Origin: Fasciola hepatica
Lineage: Eukaryota; Platyhelminthes; Trematoda; Plagiorchiida; Fasciolidae
Assembly (NCBI GenBank): GCA_948099385.1
Contig: CANUEZ040000103.1
Span: 9,224,501 to 9,288,500 of the forward strand
Length of the DNA stretch: 64,000 bases
Reading direction: 5' to 3'
The position numbers and the translations under genes are program-made. The notes beneath the pieces were generated by a model that was not told the origin of the DNA, made no database searches, and was given only the letters and a program-made list of their open reading frames with translations. Shown here in pieces: positions 48,131 to 60,345 of the stretch (within the stretch, counting starts at the first letter, position 1; every line of letters starts with the position of its first letter).

Positions 48131-49770
48131 ATAATAATAGTATAATAATAATGGTATATTTCTCGACCCTGGTCGAGACGCACGCGCAAGCGCATGACCA
48201 TGGTGTACAACGTTACTCAAAACAATGAACTGTACAAGAATTTCAAGAAAGCTAGTCAAAATCGTCAGAGGCAAAGCAGCACAGCTAGAGCTAGTTTTAT
48301 TCGACCGAAATTATAATGGTTCGCGCGGCAAATACGGTTTGGTTTCGAATCCGGGTTGGTTGGTGGTGGCGCGTGGTAGTTCAAAGTATGTCGTGAAAAT
48401 ATAGCGCTAAGGATGCGTTATAAACCAAAATAGTGCAAGCTGTGGATTACGGACGCCTATTGGGATTCCATGAACGGAATAAGTTATGAAAATGAACAGA
48501 TAAGAAATGGGTGGGAGTACACTCGTGAACTTTGGTGAATATGAGGAGAACGGCTCAGTTTTAAGACGGCGATGGCCCGGAATGACGGATATTCCCGGTC
48601 TCAATAAACCGAGTGCATCATGAAAAAGAGGAAACATGAACAAACTGCGTGGAAGTGGACTAGGAAACGTTGATGAATGTGGAGGAAGCAGCAATCCATA
48701 TAAAAGGTGAGTTCAAGTTCAGGATCAATAACCCGTATCATTTAGAAAAAAGGGGAGCGCAACTTGAAGGCCTTGAATTGGTGAAGAATCAATTTCAAGC
48801 CGGGCAACGATCGAAAGAAAAATGAAATCTTGCAAAAGAAAACTGAGTGAAAAACCTCCGCGTAGGCTCGCGCCTTATTGTTCTGTTAAGCTGACAAAAA
48901 TATATTGACTTATTGATTCTCAGTGATATTCGGCGTCATCATTGAGAACCACGGATGTGAAGGGAGATAAGTGGACTTGCTTTCGGATGGCGTATCGAAA
49001 TTTAATGAGTAAAAAATTCCTGTGTTGTGTATTCTGGCTCTGTCATTGGATTGTTTCATATGAGACCAGTGTGATGTGCGGCGTCCCGTGGGTATATATC
49101 ATCAGGCGGGGTAAGGGACGTGTCAGTCAATCAGTAGAAGGTAGCTTGTGAACTGTTATTTGTGAAGACTCCAGCGGTGACATCAGTAGCAGAGGTGTTA
49201 CGTCAGAAGACGCCTGTTAATCTACTGGTAAGCAGTTGGGAGTGTTTAAGGTCGTGTGGCTCGATTGCGATCCCGTTTGGTATAAAAGATTCCGTTTAGG
49301 TCTCTGTCAGTACGGGTCGAGGTGTGGACCGTGGTCACCGAAAGTGGAGCCCGAGAGAGTGGACGACGACAAACCTGAAATAAATGATGTTAGCAATCTG
49401 GACGTGGTTCCAGCTGAGTGTTAATAATAAATGGCGACAGTTAATAATGAACTGGTTGGGTTTATATGAACGGTCGGTGGCACGTTTCATATTTTGGTCT
49501 GGGTTTAATTTCGAGAGTTTAAATAACGTAGGGTTGATAAGTACTACTTCAGGCTTGAAAGATAGCGTAAACCGGGTAGGCTTCTGCGTCTGCATTTCAA
49601 AGGATAAATGGTTTGCACGCAATTCGAAGTTCTGAAGAGCAATTAAGTATGAATGCAGAAAGAACCACTAGGGCATCGGTGTTGATGCGTTAGAGGAAAT
49701 TGTTATCATGCACAGAAACGTAGACATATGTTGTTCTGTGCTCTTACTCGGTATTGCCGGCCCGGAAAAT
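48131..49770 (-). repeat. Dispersed repeat R1, third and diverged copy
   Basis: Starts at ATAATAATAATGGTATATTTCTCGACC and follows the right R1 copy: GCATGACCATGGTGTACAACGTTACTCAAAA, the AAAGGTGAGTTCAAGTTCAGGATCAA box (48,708), GGGAGTGTTTAAGG...TGGACGTGGTTCCAGCTGAGTG (49,236-49,422), and GCTCTTACTCGGTATTG at about 49,740. It is visibly less similar than the other two are to each other. The right end is uncertain. Confidence 0.65.
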
Positions 49771-51424
49771 GGCAGAAACATAGTACCGAGGTACTCGCAC
49801 GAGGTTTCTTGAGAAGAGGAACTGCGTAAGTGAAAAAGATTCCGATTTACCACTGAATCAGTACTTGTTGTCCATCAAGGGTTTGTGGAAGGTGTACTCA
49901 TAAAGGGGTGTACGTAGATGCCTAAGCCTGGAAAATTGCTGGAACAGAGTAATGAAAGTTGACAAGTGAGTGAAATACGGTTCGAATAAAGAGTTCCTTT
50001 TAGGTTAGTTATTAGCCACAAGGTAACAGCAGGGTGGACGGAGGAGTCCATGTGCGAGGATCTTATGAGGCCATGTGGGGGTGGTGCATAAGTGATACAA
50101 TCAAAACATACAGATGGTCGCTTAACGATATATGCTAATAAGAGTCTAACATGGGGCATTTGGAAACAGTCGAAAGGTCAACAACTTGGCGTACGTACAG
50201 TTCATTTCCAGCAAGCGGGTTGGGCAATTGCCTTCAAAGCGGTATTCGGCGTAGATGCCCAGTCGTGGAAAACTGTTAGAGAAGGTTCAATAGATAAGAG
50301 GTAGGTTAAATTGTGCTATAATATTGGATTATCGGACGTTACTCCAAGAATGCAGATGAGGAACACAAATTTATGGCAAAGTTGTCATATTATTGGTATA
50401 ATTGTTTGATACATAGCGGAAACAAACAGAAGTATTGCATCACTGAAACCGCCAAACAACGCAGATAATTGCATAACTGAGTGCGTTGGGGAAACTCCAA
50501 CCAGAGCTTCGGGGGGGGGGGAAATAAACGGACGACAGTCTAAACAATGGGTAGTTGACTTTCAGCTGAAGATACAGAAAAGGCACTCAGTGGGTTGTGG
50601 TGCAGGTGGCCGGCCATGAAAACTTGGTGGAACAGAGGCAAAGGTTCATGGATGAGTGAAATGTGACACAACTAAGAAATTGTCTGGATTCATTGGTGAA
50701 TAGCAAGGGAACATCTGAGGTTGGCGACAAAGTGGACTGATACGGTCATATAGAAGCAAATCATTTGAACAATCTTCAGAAATTTCAGGCGATTGCTCTG
50801 CTGGATATGCTGAACAAAATCCGACATGGAACTCCGAGGGAGCAATCGGACTATTTATATCCTGAATGGTGGATAATTCCTCATCAGAGCAACTGCCAAA
50901 GAATGCAAGTGACTAAGTGACAAAAGATGCAGGGGAAGGATACAATGGAACAGAGAGCTGGTGTCGTGAGGATGAAGCTCCGAAGCGAGGACCCTCTCGT
51001 GCTTTGTGAAATGGTTGGCACGTGGAAAAGGGTCCTTAAATGATGGTTTGTTTATATAATTAGAGTGGTGATGTATAAGTTGCCTAGGGGATGAATGGTC
51101 TTCTCAAGAGTATATCAGAAATTATGATTTTCATAGTAGAGAAATGTGAATAGTGAAACAGTTTTATGCTTCTGGTTACAGAATCCGGTGAGTAGACAGG
51201 GCCGATTGAGGGCGAATTTAGAATCAGTTCCGACAGATAGAGGGCACGTTGGTGAGGATACATGTAAGTAGTAGCGAATGGCAGGGTCCATTTCTCAGCC
51301 CAGCGAATAAGTGTACATATATCTTTTTGGGACTAGATTGGGTATAAAGATCTTTTTCAGGAACCTTTGGGGAGGCGATGGGCGGCAGCAAAACGTTGCA
51401 GGGGACATTGGTGTTAATCGGCAG
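49771..51424 (-). repeat. Probable left (3') part of R2 copy e
   Basis: The bases before the Gypsy insertion (GTTAATCGGCAGCTGG) and after it (CTGGTGCTGGTGGG) join into a sequence resembling R2 at 59,815-59,845, so this side should be R2. Similarity further left is too weak for me to confirm. A run of 12 G lies at 50,510-50,521. Confidence 0.4.
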
Positions 51425-51428
51425 CTGG

Positions 51429-51717
51429 TGTAAGGTTGGTTGGACCTTACGTATCTTTGCTAGTCCTTCGCAACACGCTTGACCAGTTGTTTGTTTCAGT
51501 GGTACTCTGCGATATACCATCACGATCATCACGACATTGTTTCCCACAACCCATGAGAAGGAGAACACTAGGTAGGAAGAGAGTGCCTAGTGTATACTGG
51601 AGAAGCGTGCGTGTAGCGTGCACGGGCAACGTTTAAGTGGCCACCGCGCTTGGTGGCGCGAGTTCACATAAACACTGATTTGTGTTAAACAAATGATCAG
51701 GGTTGAATGCCACTACA
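51429..51717 (-). repeat. 3' LTR (289 bp) of the deleted Gypsy element
   Basis: On the minus strand it reads TGTAGTGGC...CCTTACA. A purine tract (ATAGGAGGAGG) precedes it at 51,721-51,733. It matches both halves of the other LTR. Confidence 0.88.
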
Positions 51718-51874
51718 GGGGCCTCCTCCTATAAGTCCGACGGAGTTGGGCTTTGATTGTGGACGTAGGCCAGTTGTGTTGACACCCAATGAACTCCGCG
51801 TATGTCACTCCTTGCATTCATGGCCTGACATCGAGTGGCTAATTGTGAGGGGTTAACATCTGCACCTTCGATTT

Positions 51875-52580
51875 TCATCCAAAAATGCAACCACATGTCG
51901 TCTCCAGCGCCACGCTGACCAATCGTCCTGTTTTCCGGTGGGTGGTTACCCTCTTGAACGTACCAGGAGTCAGCGAGGAAACAAACGCAGTCAGTGTGAC
52001 TGCATCCATCTGAAGAGAAGGCAAAACGGAAGGAAAGTGCGCCTGGGGCGCCAGCTGATATTCGACCAAGATAACAGACAAAAACGACGTTAGGTGCAGT
52101 CTCTGGAAAGTAGAAAAAACATACTGACAGACTAAGTTTGTTTAGGCGTAATCACGGACGGTGAGCGCTAGTAACGGCGTTGGGCGTAGTGAATCATTTA
52201 ATGGAAGTCTTTTGATATCACGCTCGCATTTTAGGCATGTGCCATTGTGTCCAAGTCGCTGTCAGACGGTGGCAGACGTAAGCGGTGTACGCGTGATAGA
52301 GCGTCCGTGACGAGATAGTGCCCCAGAGACTTATCGCATGTCCACAGTAAACTGAGACAAAGTCTGAACGGCGAATCCCGCGAGATGAGTGTCGATCGAA
52401 AGCGAACTTTAGTGCGTACCAAAGGCTTGTGATCTGTGGACACCAGGAACGAACACATCTAAGTGCATGTCGCAAATGACAGATGCATAAGCAGACGAGC
52501 TAAAGTTCCCCACCAAATGTGCTGTATCGGAATTTGGCAGATTGTAGGCAATGAAAAGAGAAAACTACCAGAAGCCGAGG
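51875..52580 (-). pseudogene. Pol scrap: RNase H/connection region
   Basis: A minus-strand frame at 52,458-52,231 contains STDHKPLV and, after drifted sequence, DALSRVHRLRLPPSD. These match TDHKPLVYAL and DALSRVHNIDYPLP in the right-edge element, that is, the end of RNase H and the spacer before integrase. 52,490-52,560 appears to continue towards the N-terminal side. The 51,718-52,090 part corresponds to the region between pol and LTR. Not functional. Confidence 0.7.
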
Positions 52581-53050
52581 TTCAAGAAGGATCCAGCGAA
52601 TAAGGATAAAAGATGCTAATTGGACGAAGAAAAAACAATAGTACGTGTACTAAAATCAAGAGAACCTGTAGCGGTTGCCATCTTCGGTAATACGTTTACC
52701 ACGTTTATTGTTTAACTAAACGCTGACTGCCAAGCGCGGTTGCCATTTGACCGTTGCTCTTGCGCACGCTCCCAAATACACGCTAACCACTATCTCTCCC
52801 AATCGCCTTCTCGTTCTCACGGCTCGTGGAGAATACTGTTCTGGTTAACATATTTGTGCAGTGCCGCACATTAGAGTAACGTGCAGGTGGTCCACGCAGT
52901 ACAAAGGACCGAAGCACGCGTTTACTAAGGAAACCGCGAAGTAAGGTCTAATCAACCTTACAAACCAATACCATTCTACGAAAAATCAACATACCGAGAA
53001 AAACAGGACAACTATAGGCGAACAAAAATAGAAACTGGCGTGACCTTGGC

Positions 53051-53069
53051 ATCACGTCGGGCTCACCCA
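53051..53069 (-). promoter_or_regulatory. Primer-binding site matching tRNA-Trp
   Basis: One base inside the 5' LTR, the minus strand reads TGGGTGAGCCCGACGTGAT. This matches the complement of the 3' end of eukaryotic tRNA-Trp (TGGTGACCCCGACGTGAT) apart from one inserted G and one substitution. The tRNA sequence is recalled from general knowledge, not searched. Confidence 0.7.
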
Positions 53070-53070
53070 T

Positions 53071-53790
53071 TGTAAGGTTGGTTAGACCTTACGTACGTTT
53101 GCTAGTCCTTCGCAACACGCTCGACCAGCTGTTCGTTTCAGTGTTACTCTGCGATATACCATCACGATCATCACGACATTGATTCCCACAACCCATGAGA
53201 AGGAGAACACTAGGTAGGAAGAGAGTGCCTAGTGTAGTCTGTCTTGAAGTAATACACGGGTACGAGGCTACAGCCCAAATGTTCCCGGATCTTGTGATTA
53301 TCTTGTCATCTGAATGTCACCAGTGAGCTGTAAGATAGTTCACTAGATAGTGGGGAAGTGGTAAAACGGAAAGGGTTCAAAATACAAATCTTGACAGTAT
53401 CTTGCATCTGGTATTGCCGGCAAACTGGAAGATAGACCGCTGGACAATGTGAAAGGGTTAAGGACACGAGTCTTGACTGCAGTTTGCGCCTCGAACTGTC
53501 GGGGATCTGGAAGATGGATCTTTGGACTGTGGGAGAAGTTCAGCTTTGCTGAACTTCGTTCAACTTGAGTGACACGGAAGATTCAAGCGTGGGAAATCTG
53601 TCGGACATCAAACAGCGAGGCTTTCGGCCCGCGCGCCGCGCGCGGCCTTGCCGCAATACTATAGAAGCGTGCGTGTAGCGTGCGTGTAGCGTGCACGGGC
53701 AACGTTCAAGCGGCCACCGCGCTTGGTGGCGCGAGTTCACATAAACACTGATGTGTGTTAAACAAATGATCAGGGTTGAATGCCACTACA
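53071..53790 (-). repeat. 5' LTR (720 bp) of the deleted Gypsy element
   Basis: Its ends equal those of the 289-bp LTR, but it has about 421 extra bases (53,237-53,657) and one extra copy of a short GCGTGTAGC unit. Since both LTRs start identical at insertion, one changed afterwards. The extra part holds tandem units and a CpG-rich block (53,627-53,648). Confidence 0.85.
53250..53550. repeat. Degenerate tandem repeat inside the long LTR
   Basis: CTGTAAGATAG-TC (53,328), CTGGAAGATAGACC (53,425) and CTGGAAGATGGATC (53,507) mark three units of about 80-97 bp, each with a nearby TCTTG / GATCTTG box. Confidence 0.65.
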
Positions 53791-54900
53791 CTGGTGCTGG
53801 TGGGTGAGGCTGGCCGTGGGCTAGACATTCAACCTGAAAACCATTTGAGGTGACAGGAGGTGCCATTCAGCAATCTTATTGCGCCCGTTTGTTGTTGCAG
53901 ACAACCTGCATGCCCCATGTGCGCCGACCAAAGAGGTTAATCTGACCGCGCCCTTGGTCGTTGGGATTGGCTTAGGTGATCATTGATGGATAAACAGGGG
54001 CTGAGCAACCACGACGAGGGTATATGGTCCAGAATCAATTGGTCGGGTAGTGAGCACTTGGACAGCAGGGCCAACGGAAGCAGAGATCCACTGATGGTCA
54101 TGCAGCTTCAGTATCTAGGCGCACCAGCCAGGCAGGTGATCGCTATAGATCCCGGCATTAAGGATTACTGAAAGGGTAAGTGAGGTAGAGAAACGCAGTC
54201 TAGGTGCGCTTCAGCGCAGGAGCAGCTGTGAACGGGAAGAGGGACAAAAGTGAAGCAAGGGCCCATCGATGCACAGGGTCTCCAAGAAAAAATGAGGCCA
54301 TGGTACGTAAGACTAAAGAAGGTGACGGATAACAATGAACTACAAGATTTGACTTGAAATAATCAATCAGTAGGAAAGTAAATTAAATTCTACATGAAAT
54401 AACGGACTAAACTAAGCTGGGTGAAAGGGTGGGGCAGACCGGGTGACGTCATGACTGGATGTTGGGTTCAAAAATTAACCCACGTCAAGTGAGATAAATG
54501 AGACTGAATATGTCAGTCCGGCATTGCTGACAGAGTGATGGAAGTATATGTGATGGGGCCTGATACGCAAAAGAGCAACTTGAGTAAAAAGATATTACGG
54601 TGCTTTGGATTACTTAACATGTTTTGCTGTTAATACCAGGACAGTTATATATATACATATATATATTTATGCGTATGTAGACGATCAATGTGTAGTCACT
54701 GATTTGGTTCCTGTAGCTTTGCTGAGCATGGTTTCAGGGCCACAGTTGCGATATAACTGTAACAACCATATATCATGGGGCATAGAGGCATGTTGACGGT
54801 GTGTGAGACGTATTACTGCGGCCTTCCTGAAAACTTGAGGGCATCTAGAAGAACTTATTTCGACGTTCAATTGCCAAAATTTGAAACGTCGTTATGAAAG
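53791..54900 (-). repeat. R2 copy e, right (5') part
   Basis: CTGGTGCTGGTGGGTGAGGCTGG, then TTGCGCCC...GCCCCATGTGCGCCGACC and GACCGCGCCC follow R2 copy a from 24,465. A (TA)n tract at 54,648-54,668 matches that at 25,175-25,192. Confidence 0.7.
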
Positions 54901-57670
54901 AACAATTGACGGATGCAGTCGTGTTTTAAATAAGTCGATGGCGAAGTCTGAAGATAAGCGGTAAAACAGAACGCTCATAATTCTGAGGCGTCCAGCAATG
55001 AGAAGGAAAAAATCAAAAGATTTTTGAGGGCAAGGTGGTACGAAGAAGCATAAAAATGGCTTAAAAATGAAAACCTATTTCATAGGTTTGACTCCCGGTT
55101 ATGCGGACGTTCAATCAGCGCATAGTATTTGGACCGAAAGGACTCTATCAATAGCATTCACGAATGCAGAAGTTTGTATGAAATCTGACGTGCAAAAAGA
55201 GTTCATTCACGGTTTCCCAGTACATGAAGAGAAAAAAACTTGAAGCGTAAAACAGTCCTCGCCGGAGATACATTGCTATTTTACTGCCTATTACGGACTA
55301 AATATCTAGTATCTGGGGAGAAGCGTAACTGGCCGGAGGAATGAAATTTAGTCAATAAGGTAAACAGTAGTTCCAGGTTCGGCTCGATGCGACGAAGCTA
55401 TACTGGTTCGATTTTGAGAAGTAAACATCGCTGCCTTTAGTTAAAGATTGACAGAAAACCAACAAGCTGAGAAATGGGTCTTCTTTGAATAATATCATTA
55501 ATTGTTCTATCGGATTTTTCATACCAGAGGGGATCAAGGGGCAGTACTCGAGAAAGGGTCTGGTATGTCCTCTGTGCATGTAGAGAATTCTCACCTTAAA
55601 CTAAGAGGATCTGAACACAAGACGAAGAGACATTTCAGCGTTCTCCAATTGAGAGACATGCTCGGGGAAGTTAAAAAATATATTATAAGCCGAGGTCTCT
55701 TACTAGGGATTGGCTGCCGACGGGTGAGTTGCAGATGCATGTGGAACCTGGAAGAACCTGGCATATGTTTTAAGGAAAAAATACGCTTGTCGGCGGAGAA
55801 TTTCACCGCCAAATTTGAGCGCCATTCATCAAGAGTGGCTAAGTCAGTGGAGATTTTAGAAGCGGTGATATTGGGGGTGCCAGGCGAAAAACTGAACACC
55901 GTCTTACTGTCGCTGGCAAATAAGTAACTGAGAAGGACCCGCGTGTCCTCCAATTGCGGGATACCATCGGACTATTAAGTCTGTAATCAGGTGAGCGTTG
56001 GGTAGTATCACTGGATGTTTCACACCCTGAGGCTGATTGGAGTAGTTCGGTCGTCTTCCAACATAAATAATCCCATTTATTGAAACTGGATCGAGTTTTA
56101 ATAGAGTCCTGTTCATCGGAGATTTTTCAGTGCTAGAGCGACGCGAAGCAACCAACTTCGAACAATTCAAAACAAAGGCGATTTCAAATAGCTATGGTAA
56201 TATAAACAACAAATTGAATAATTAAAATAATCAAACCTCAGTAGTATTCATTCTGGGCTCTTTCGCTCCAAATTGGACAACAAACCAACAACTGCATCTG
56301 AATTGCAGCAAATGACCAAATACAGAAGATGAGACTACCGAATACAGTCACAACGAAGTTCAAGCTGAGTGACTCTCGCTCGAGGCAACGGTGAGAATCC
56401 GGTTTATAACAAAGATTAAGAGAAATAAAACCAACAATCGGAATTACGACAAAAATAGTTCATAGAAATGAAAGGTGTCGTTTGTAACATGGATGCTAAT
56501 GCATGGAACGGGGTTTCATGAACTCCTTCACGAACGGCGTACCATTTAGTAGGCTCGGGAATATATCATTGATGTACAAGAGGAAGAGAAGTAGCCTATA
56601 CCACTGCCCTGATTGACATCGCTAGAAACAGGCCTGGGGCTGGAGGTGTGCCGGCAATCTGAACAACCTGTGAATGATAATGAAGATGAGAAATAAGAAA
56701 ACGGTAGATCAATTATTCCGAACGATCTTGGCTTTATAAGAGGGTAAGGATGGAATACACGATGTGGCGTCTCAGATAAGTGTAGATGAAGAATTACAAG
56801 GGCTTTCTGAGTTTTATCCGGGTGAGTGACGAGGGTCAGAAAATCGTACTGACGAGTCATGCAAAACCGTGAACGAAGGAATCCATGTTGATTATCGGTA
56901 ACAAGGTTGACATTTTATACGTAGTTAGTGATGCGACGTTTACCTATTCCTCCGCTCTTCTGGATAAAATGGGGTATGGTTTATGGAGCAGTAATTGGGA
57001 ACCTCATGTAAAGGTCCCTTCTCGTGAATGGAGACGATTACTGAGCGACTCTAATTGGCAGGTATGGCGCTACCATTAGGTAAAGCACTAAATAGGTTAG
57101 GCGACAAAGTGGGGCCATCCGGTCAGCCATTGACAGGAGCAACTAGCGGTAGGCCATTAGGGCCTAATCGAGAGGCGGGGGTTGCTATTAGTTAATCGCT
57201 CAGTAATACTTCTGGCGTCGAAGGGTATGGTAGAAGGGACAGCGCCAGTGATGGGTAAAGAACTAGGAAGGACAATGTCGGTGGCTACAGCCGTGGATGA
57301 GGCAAAGAATGCGTTGAAGGCTTTGGCTGTGCAAGATGGGGATGTGATAAGTGTGCTATTATCCATAATCAGGAGCTGGAAGTCAGACATGAAATCAAAC
57401 TTCCCAGATTTATGCAAGCTAGAAAAACGTTATGACTAACTTGGATGAATCAATGCCTTAGCTTTTTGATCACAAAGTTGCATACTGTCCAGCCGTTGAA
57501 TAAGTGCGGGAAGGTGGTTTAGAAGATTAACAAGTAAAAAGCCGTCGGAATAATATAGTTGCTTGAGAAGTATTTGGTACTTCTTGTTGAGTGGAGAGGC
57601 GGGGACCTTTGAGGAATATAGCCTGAGGAGTATGAGACAATTTGTTTGAACAGTCGAAAAAGAAGGAGAC
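54901..57670 (-). mobile_element. CR1-like copy E (5'-truncated)
   Basis: Minus-strand reverse-transcriptase half, strongly resembling copy D along its length. It is cut at 57,670, where R2 copy d begins. Confidence 0.75.
55085..57670 (-). pseudogene. Copy E ORF2 reverse transcriptase and C-terminus, heavily broken
   Basis: Linker segment SMQLCDQKAKALIHPS (about 57,440-57,490) corresponds to HPNKSQ in copy D. Reverse-transcriptase traces are FGIIDLPFSYFSSSLS and SRPVSSDVNQGSG (56,860-56,546), corresponding to PFDIVDPLL and GGVIQGS. RILYMHRGHTRPFLEYCPLI and PIEQLMILFKEDPFLSLLVF (55,594 down) correspond to the palm-to-C-terminal part. The DD box is not preserved in an open frame. Many stops and shifts. 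Confidence 0.7.
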
Positions 57671-60345
57671 GTGATAATGATGGTATATTTTGGGAGCGCC
57701 CCAAGCATGCTCAACTGCATGATCAGAAGATTCGAATGGTGTCAAAATGGGATGTTTCTGGAGGGTACAACTTCAGTGCACAGAGTATCAGTGTCAGTGG
57801 TAAAGTTTCCTATAACAGTAGTAATGTCAGTCAAACTTGAGAGTCAGGATCAAATGGATGAGTGGACTATGGATGGTTCAAGTGGGTTCAAAGGGGTATT
57901 GTACGCATAGACATTACCTGAAATAACCCCGTCAGAAATTTTGGCAAAGCAATGGTGATTTGTTAGAAAAACAAAGAAGGAAGTAGGAGGAAAAGTTTAT
58001 CAAGAGGAATCCAATGAATCGGTTGCACGCTGCTTGGTGTGAGAAGTATATGGGTGAAAAAAAACTCTACGGTTCATAACAGAAAGTCATCAACGACAAA
58101 GTAATATAAATCAAAAGCTGGTGTTGTGGGAAAGCTTGATGGCGAGATGCTGGCATAGTCAATCATAGGGGAAGGGACTAATCAATCCGATGGATAGTGG
58201 GAGAGGTTTCAACAACGGTGATGAAGGAAATAGCCAGAGGTAGGTCGGCAAGTGTTCAGCGCTTCACTTTCAACATTATAAGTTTGTCACAACGTAACAG
58301 AAAAGATATTGAATCATGGCAATGAACCAACGTGAGGCGTTTTATGTGGCAACTTCAGAGGCGAATACCGTGCAGAAGCGATAATGAAGTACTAGAGGGG
58401 GTAAATAAGTGACCTGATGACCGTTTTCACAGGCAGATCTCACGGCAACGGTGGAGCAATAGCTACGGGACCAATGAGTCTGACATGTAAGAGCAGAACA
58501 GAGCATCGGATTCAGAATAAAATGAAACAGTCGGCCGAGGTGGATGCAAAAATGGTAATTAGATACTGGAGGAGGCAGTTGTGGGGCGAGCGACTGACCC
58601 CTCTGGAAAGACAAGGATACCACCAAAGTGATGATGAAGGGAAGGCCGAAAGAGAAAGGTTGGCGTGAAGCGAATTGTTTGCCTTTGTTTGGTTGGCCGG
58701 GAAACATTAGCGTGGAAATGGGTCCACATATGCGCGACGAAGATGAAGGAGGATAGTTTGCAGACGAGATGACAGAGTGAATGACAGGCAAGTGCACAGC
58801 AGTTATTGAACATTGTATCGAGTGTACCATGCGAAATGACGGGAGGACAAAGCTGTATGACGTAACGAATAAGGCTGGGGTGCAACAACAACTACAGCTT
58901 TAGATAATATAAGCATCAGGGATAGTGGTAAAATATGAACGGTGAATACTCACGGAGTTATTCACATAATAAACGAGTCAAACAAATGGTATAGCTTGAT
59001 GGAAAGACAGACTACCAAAGTGGTGAGGGAACGGCCGGAGTAGGACAGGTAAGCGACCAGTTGGTTTTTTCTGTAGTAAAGATGAGTAATGGTGCGTCAA
59101 CATCAGCATGAACGTGATAGCTTGATGATAAATCTATCTAGGATGCGTTGAAAGTGATGGCATGGGCGATAGCTCGCAAAGGTGATGTGATGGGTGAACG
59201 GTAAGCGGATGAATTTTGCTGACCATTTAGACAGGTGTTTTGAGGTTGTTACAACGGCATAGCTGCGTAATAAATATATCTGAGACGTACAAACGTGATG
59301 GAGTCTTGGCGCACTGCGGGATCAGGATGAAGCAACGGAAGAACAATGGACTGATGGAGAGAGGGAATAGTCAGTATTCATGTTGCTGACTGGATGATGA
59401 CTGCGGAATATATTTTAGCGGAGAAAGTCGTTTGGTGGATGTGGTGGGGTAGCGAACAGCGACGATAAATTCGCAAGTGAATGAGCACTAGCAGCGGGTT
59501 TCGACATGAGGAACGGACAAGTTTACGGATCGGACGGAGGGGGAATCAGACATGAAAGGCGGGGAGAGTAAGCATTTGGGATCAATGAGTGTTTATGCAG
59601 GCAATCATAGTGTGCCAAATAAAAGAGAGATTGGTAGACTGGGGCAAATGCCACATGCTACTTAGAGCATAAATGGAATGGTGAACTTTGCCGGGCATGA
59701 AAATATGGGTTATAATTTCAATATTGGGAGCAGGCTCGACGGAAGAAAAACAGTCATTTTAGAGCGTAGAGGGAGTGGCATGAAAGCAGCAGCAATACGG
59801 GTCAATAAATGGTGATCTGTAATCCGCAAACGGTGCTATTGGGTGGGCCTGGCCTTGCGCTGGACACCTAACCTGAAAAACGTTTTTGGTAACATGGGGT
59901 GCGATCCACCAATCTGGTTGCTCGATCACATCTTTGCAGGCCGCCTGCACGCCCTGTGTGAGCCGGCCAACTTCGTGGGTCGAACTGCGCCTCTCACCAA
60001 CTGTGTTGTCACGAGTGGTCAGTGATGGTTATACATTTGGATAGGGTAGACATGATAAAGCAGTGTGGTCCAGGATTGATTGACGAATTTGTGGGAGACC
60101 TTGAACAGCAGGGCCAAAGGGGCCGTATAACATTGTTGACTAGAGGCATTTGCCAGAGAAGTGATTGACCGTCATCGAGGACCACCGAACAAGGAAATGA
60201 GATGGGAAATCTCAGTATGGGTTTACCTCAGCTAATGACGAAAAGCTATAGGAAAGAAAATATTCAAAAATGGCGAAACGAAGGCTCATCGATGTAGTGG
60301 GTTACTAGGTCTTGTTGAGACATAATAGGGCGTGTGAATGGCTAC
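57671..60345 (-). repeat. Dispersed repeat R2, copy d
   Basis: Begins GTGATAATGATGGTATATTTTGGGAGCGCCCCAAGCATGC, with the AAACTTGAGAGTCAGGATCAAATG box at about 57,835, and ends with the R2 right block (GGTGCTATTGGGTGGGCCTGG at 59,833 and beyond). The Gypsy LTR interrupts it at about 60,346. The plus-strand frame at 58,417-58,668 and its minus-strand counterpart have no known motif. Confidence 0.7.

Larger units (their letters stand above)
51429..53790 (-). mobile_element. Internally deleted Gypsy element with both LTRs
   Basis: Flanked by the 4-bp direct repeat CTGG (51,425-51,428 and 53,791-53,794). Minus-strand order: 5' LTR 53,790-53,071, primer-binding site, pol scrap, polypurine tract and 3' LTR 51,717-51,429. 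The total of 2.36 kb is far below a full element, so most of gag and pol is gone. Confidence 0.88.
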
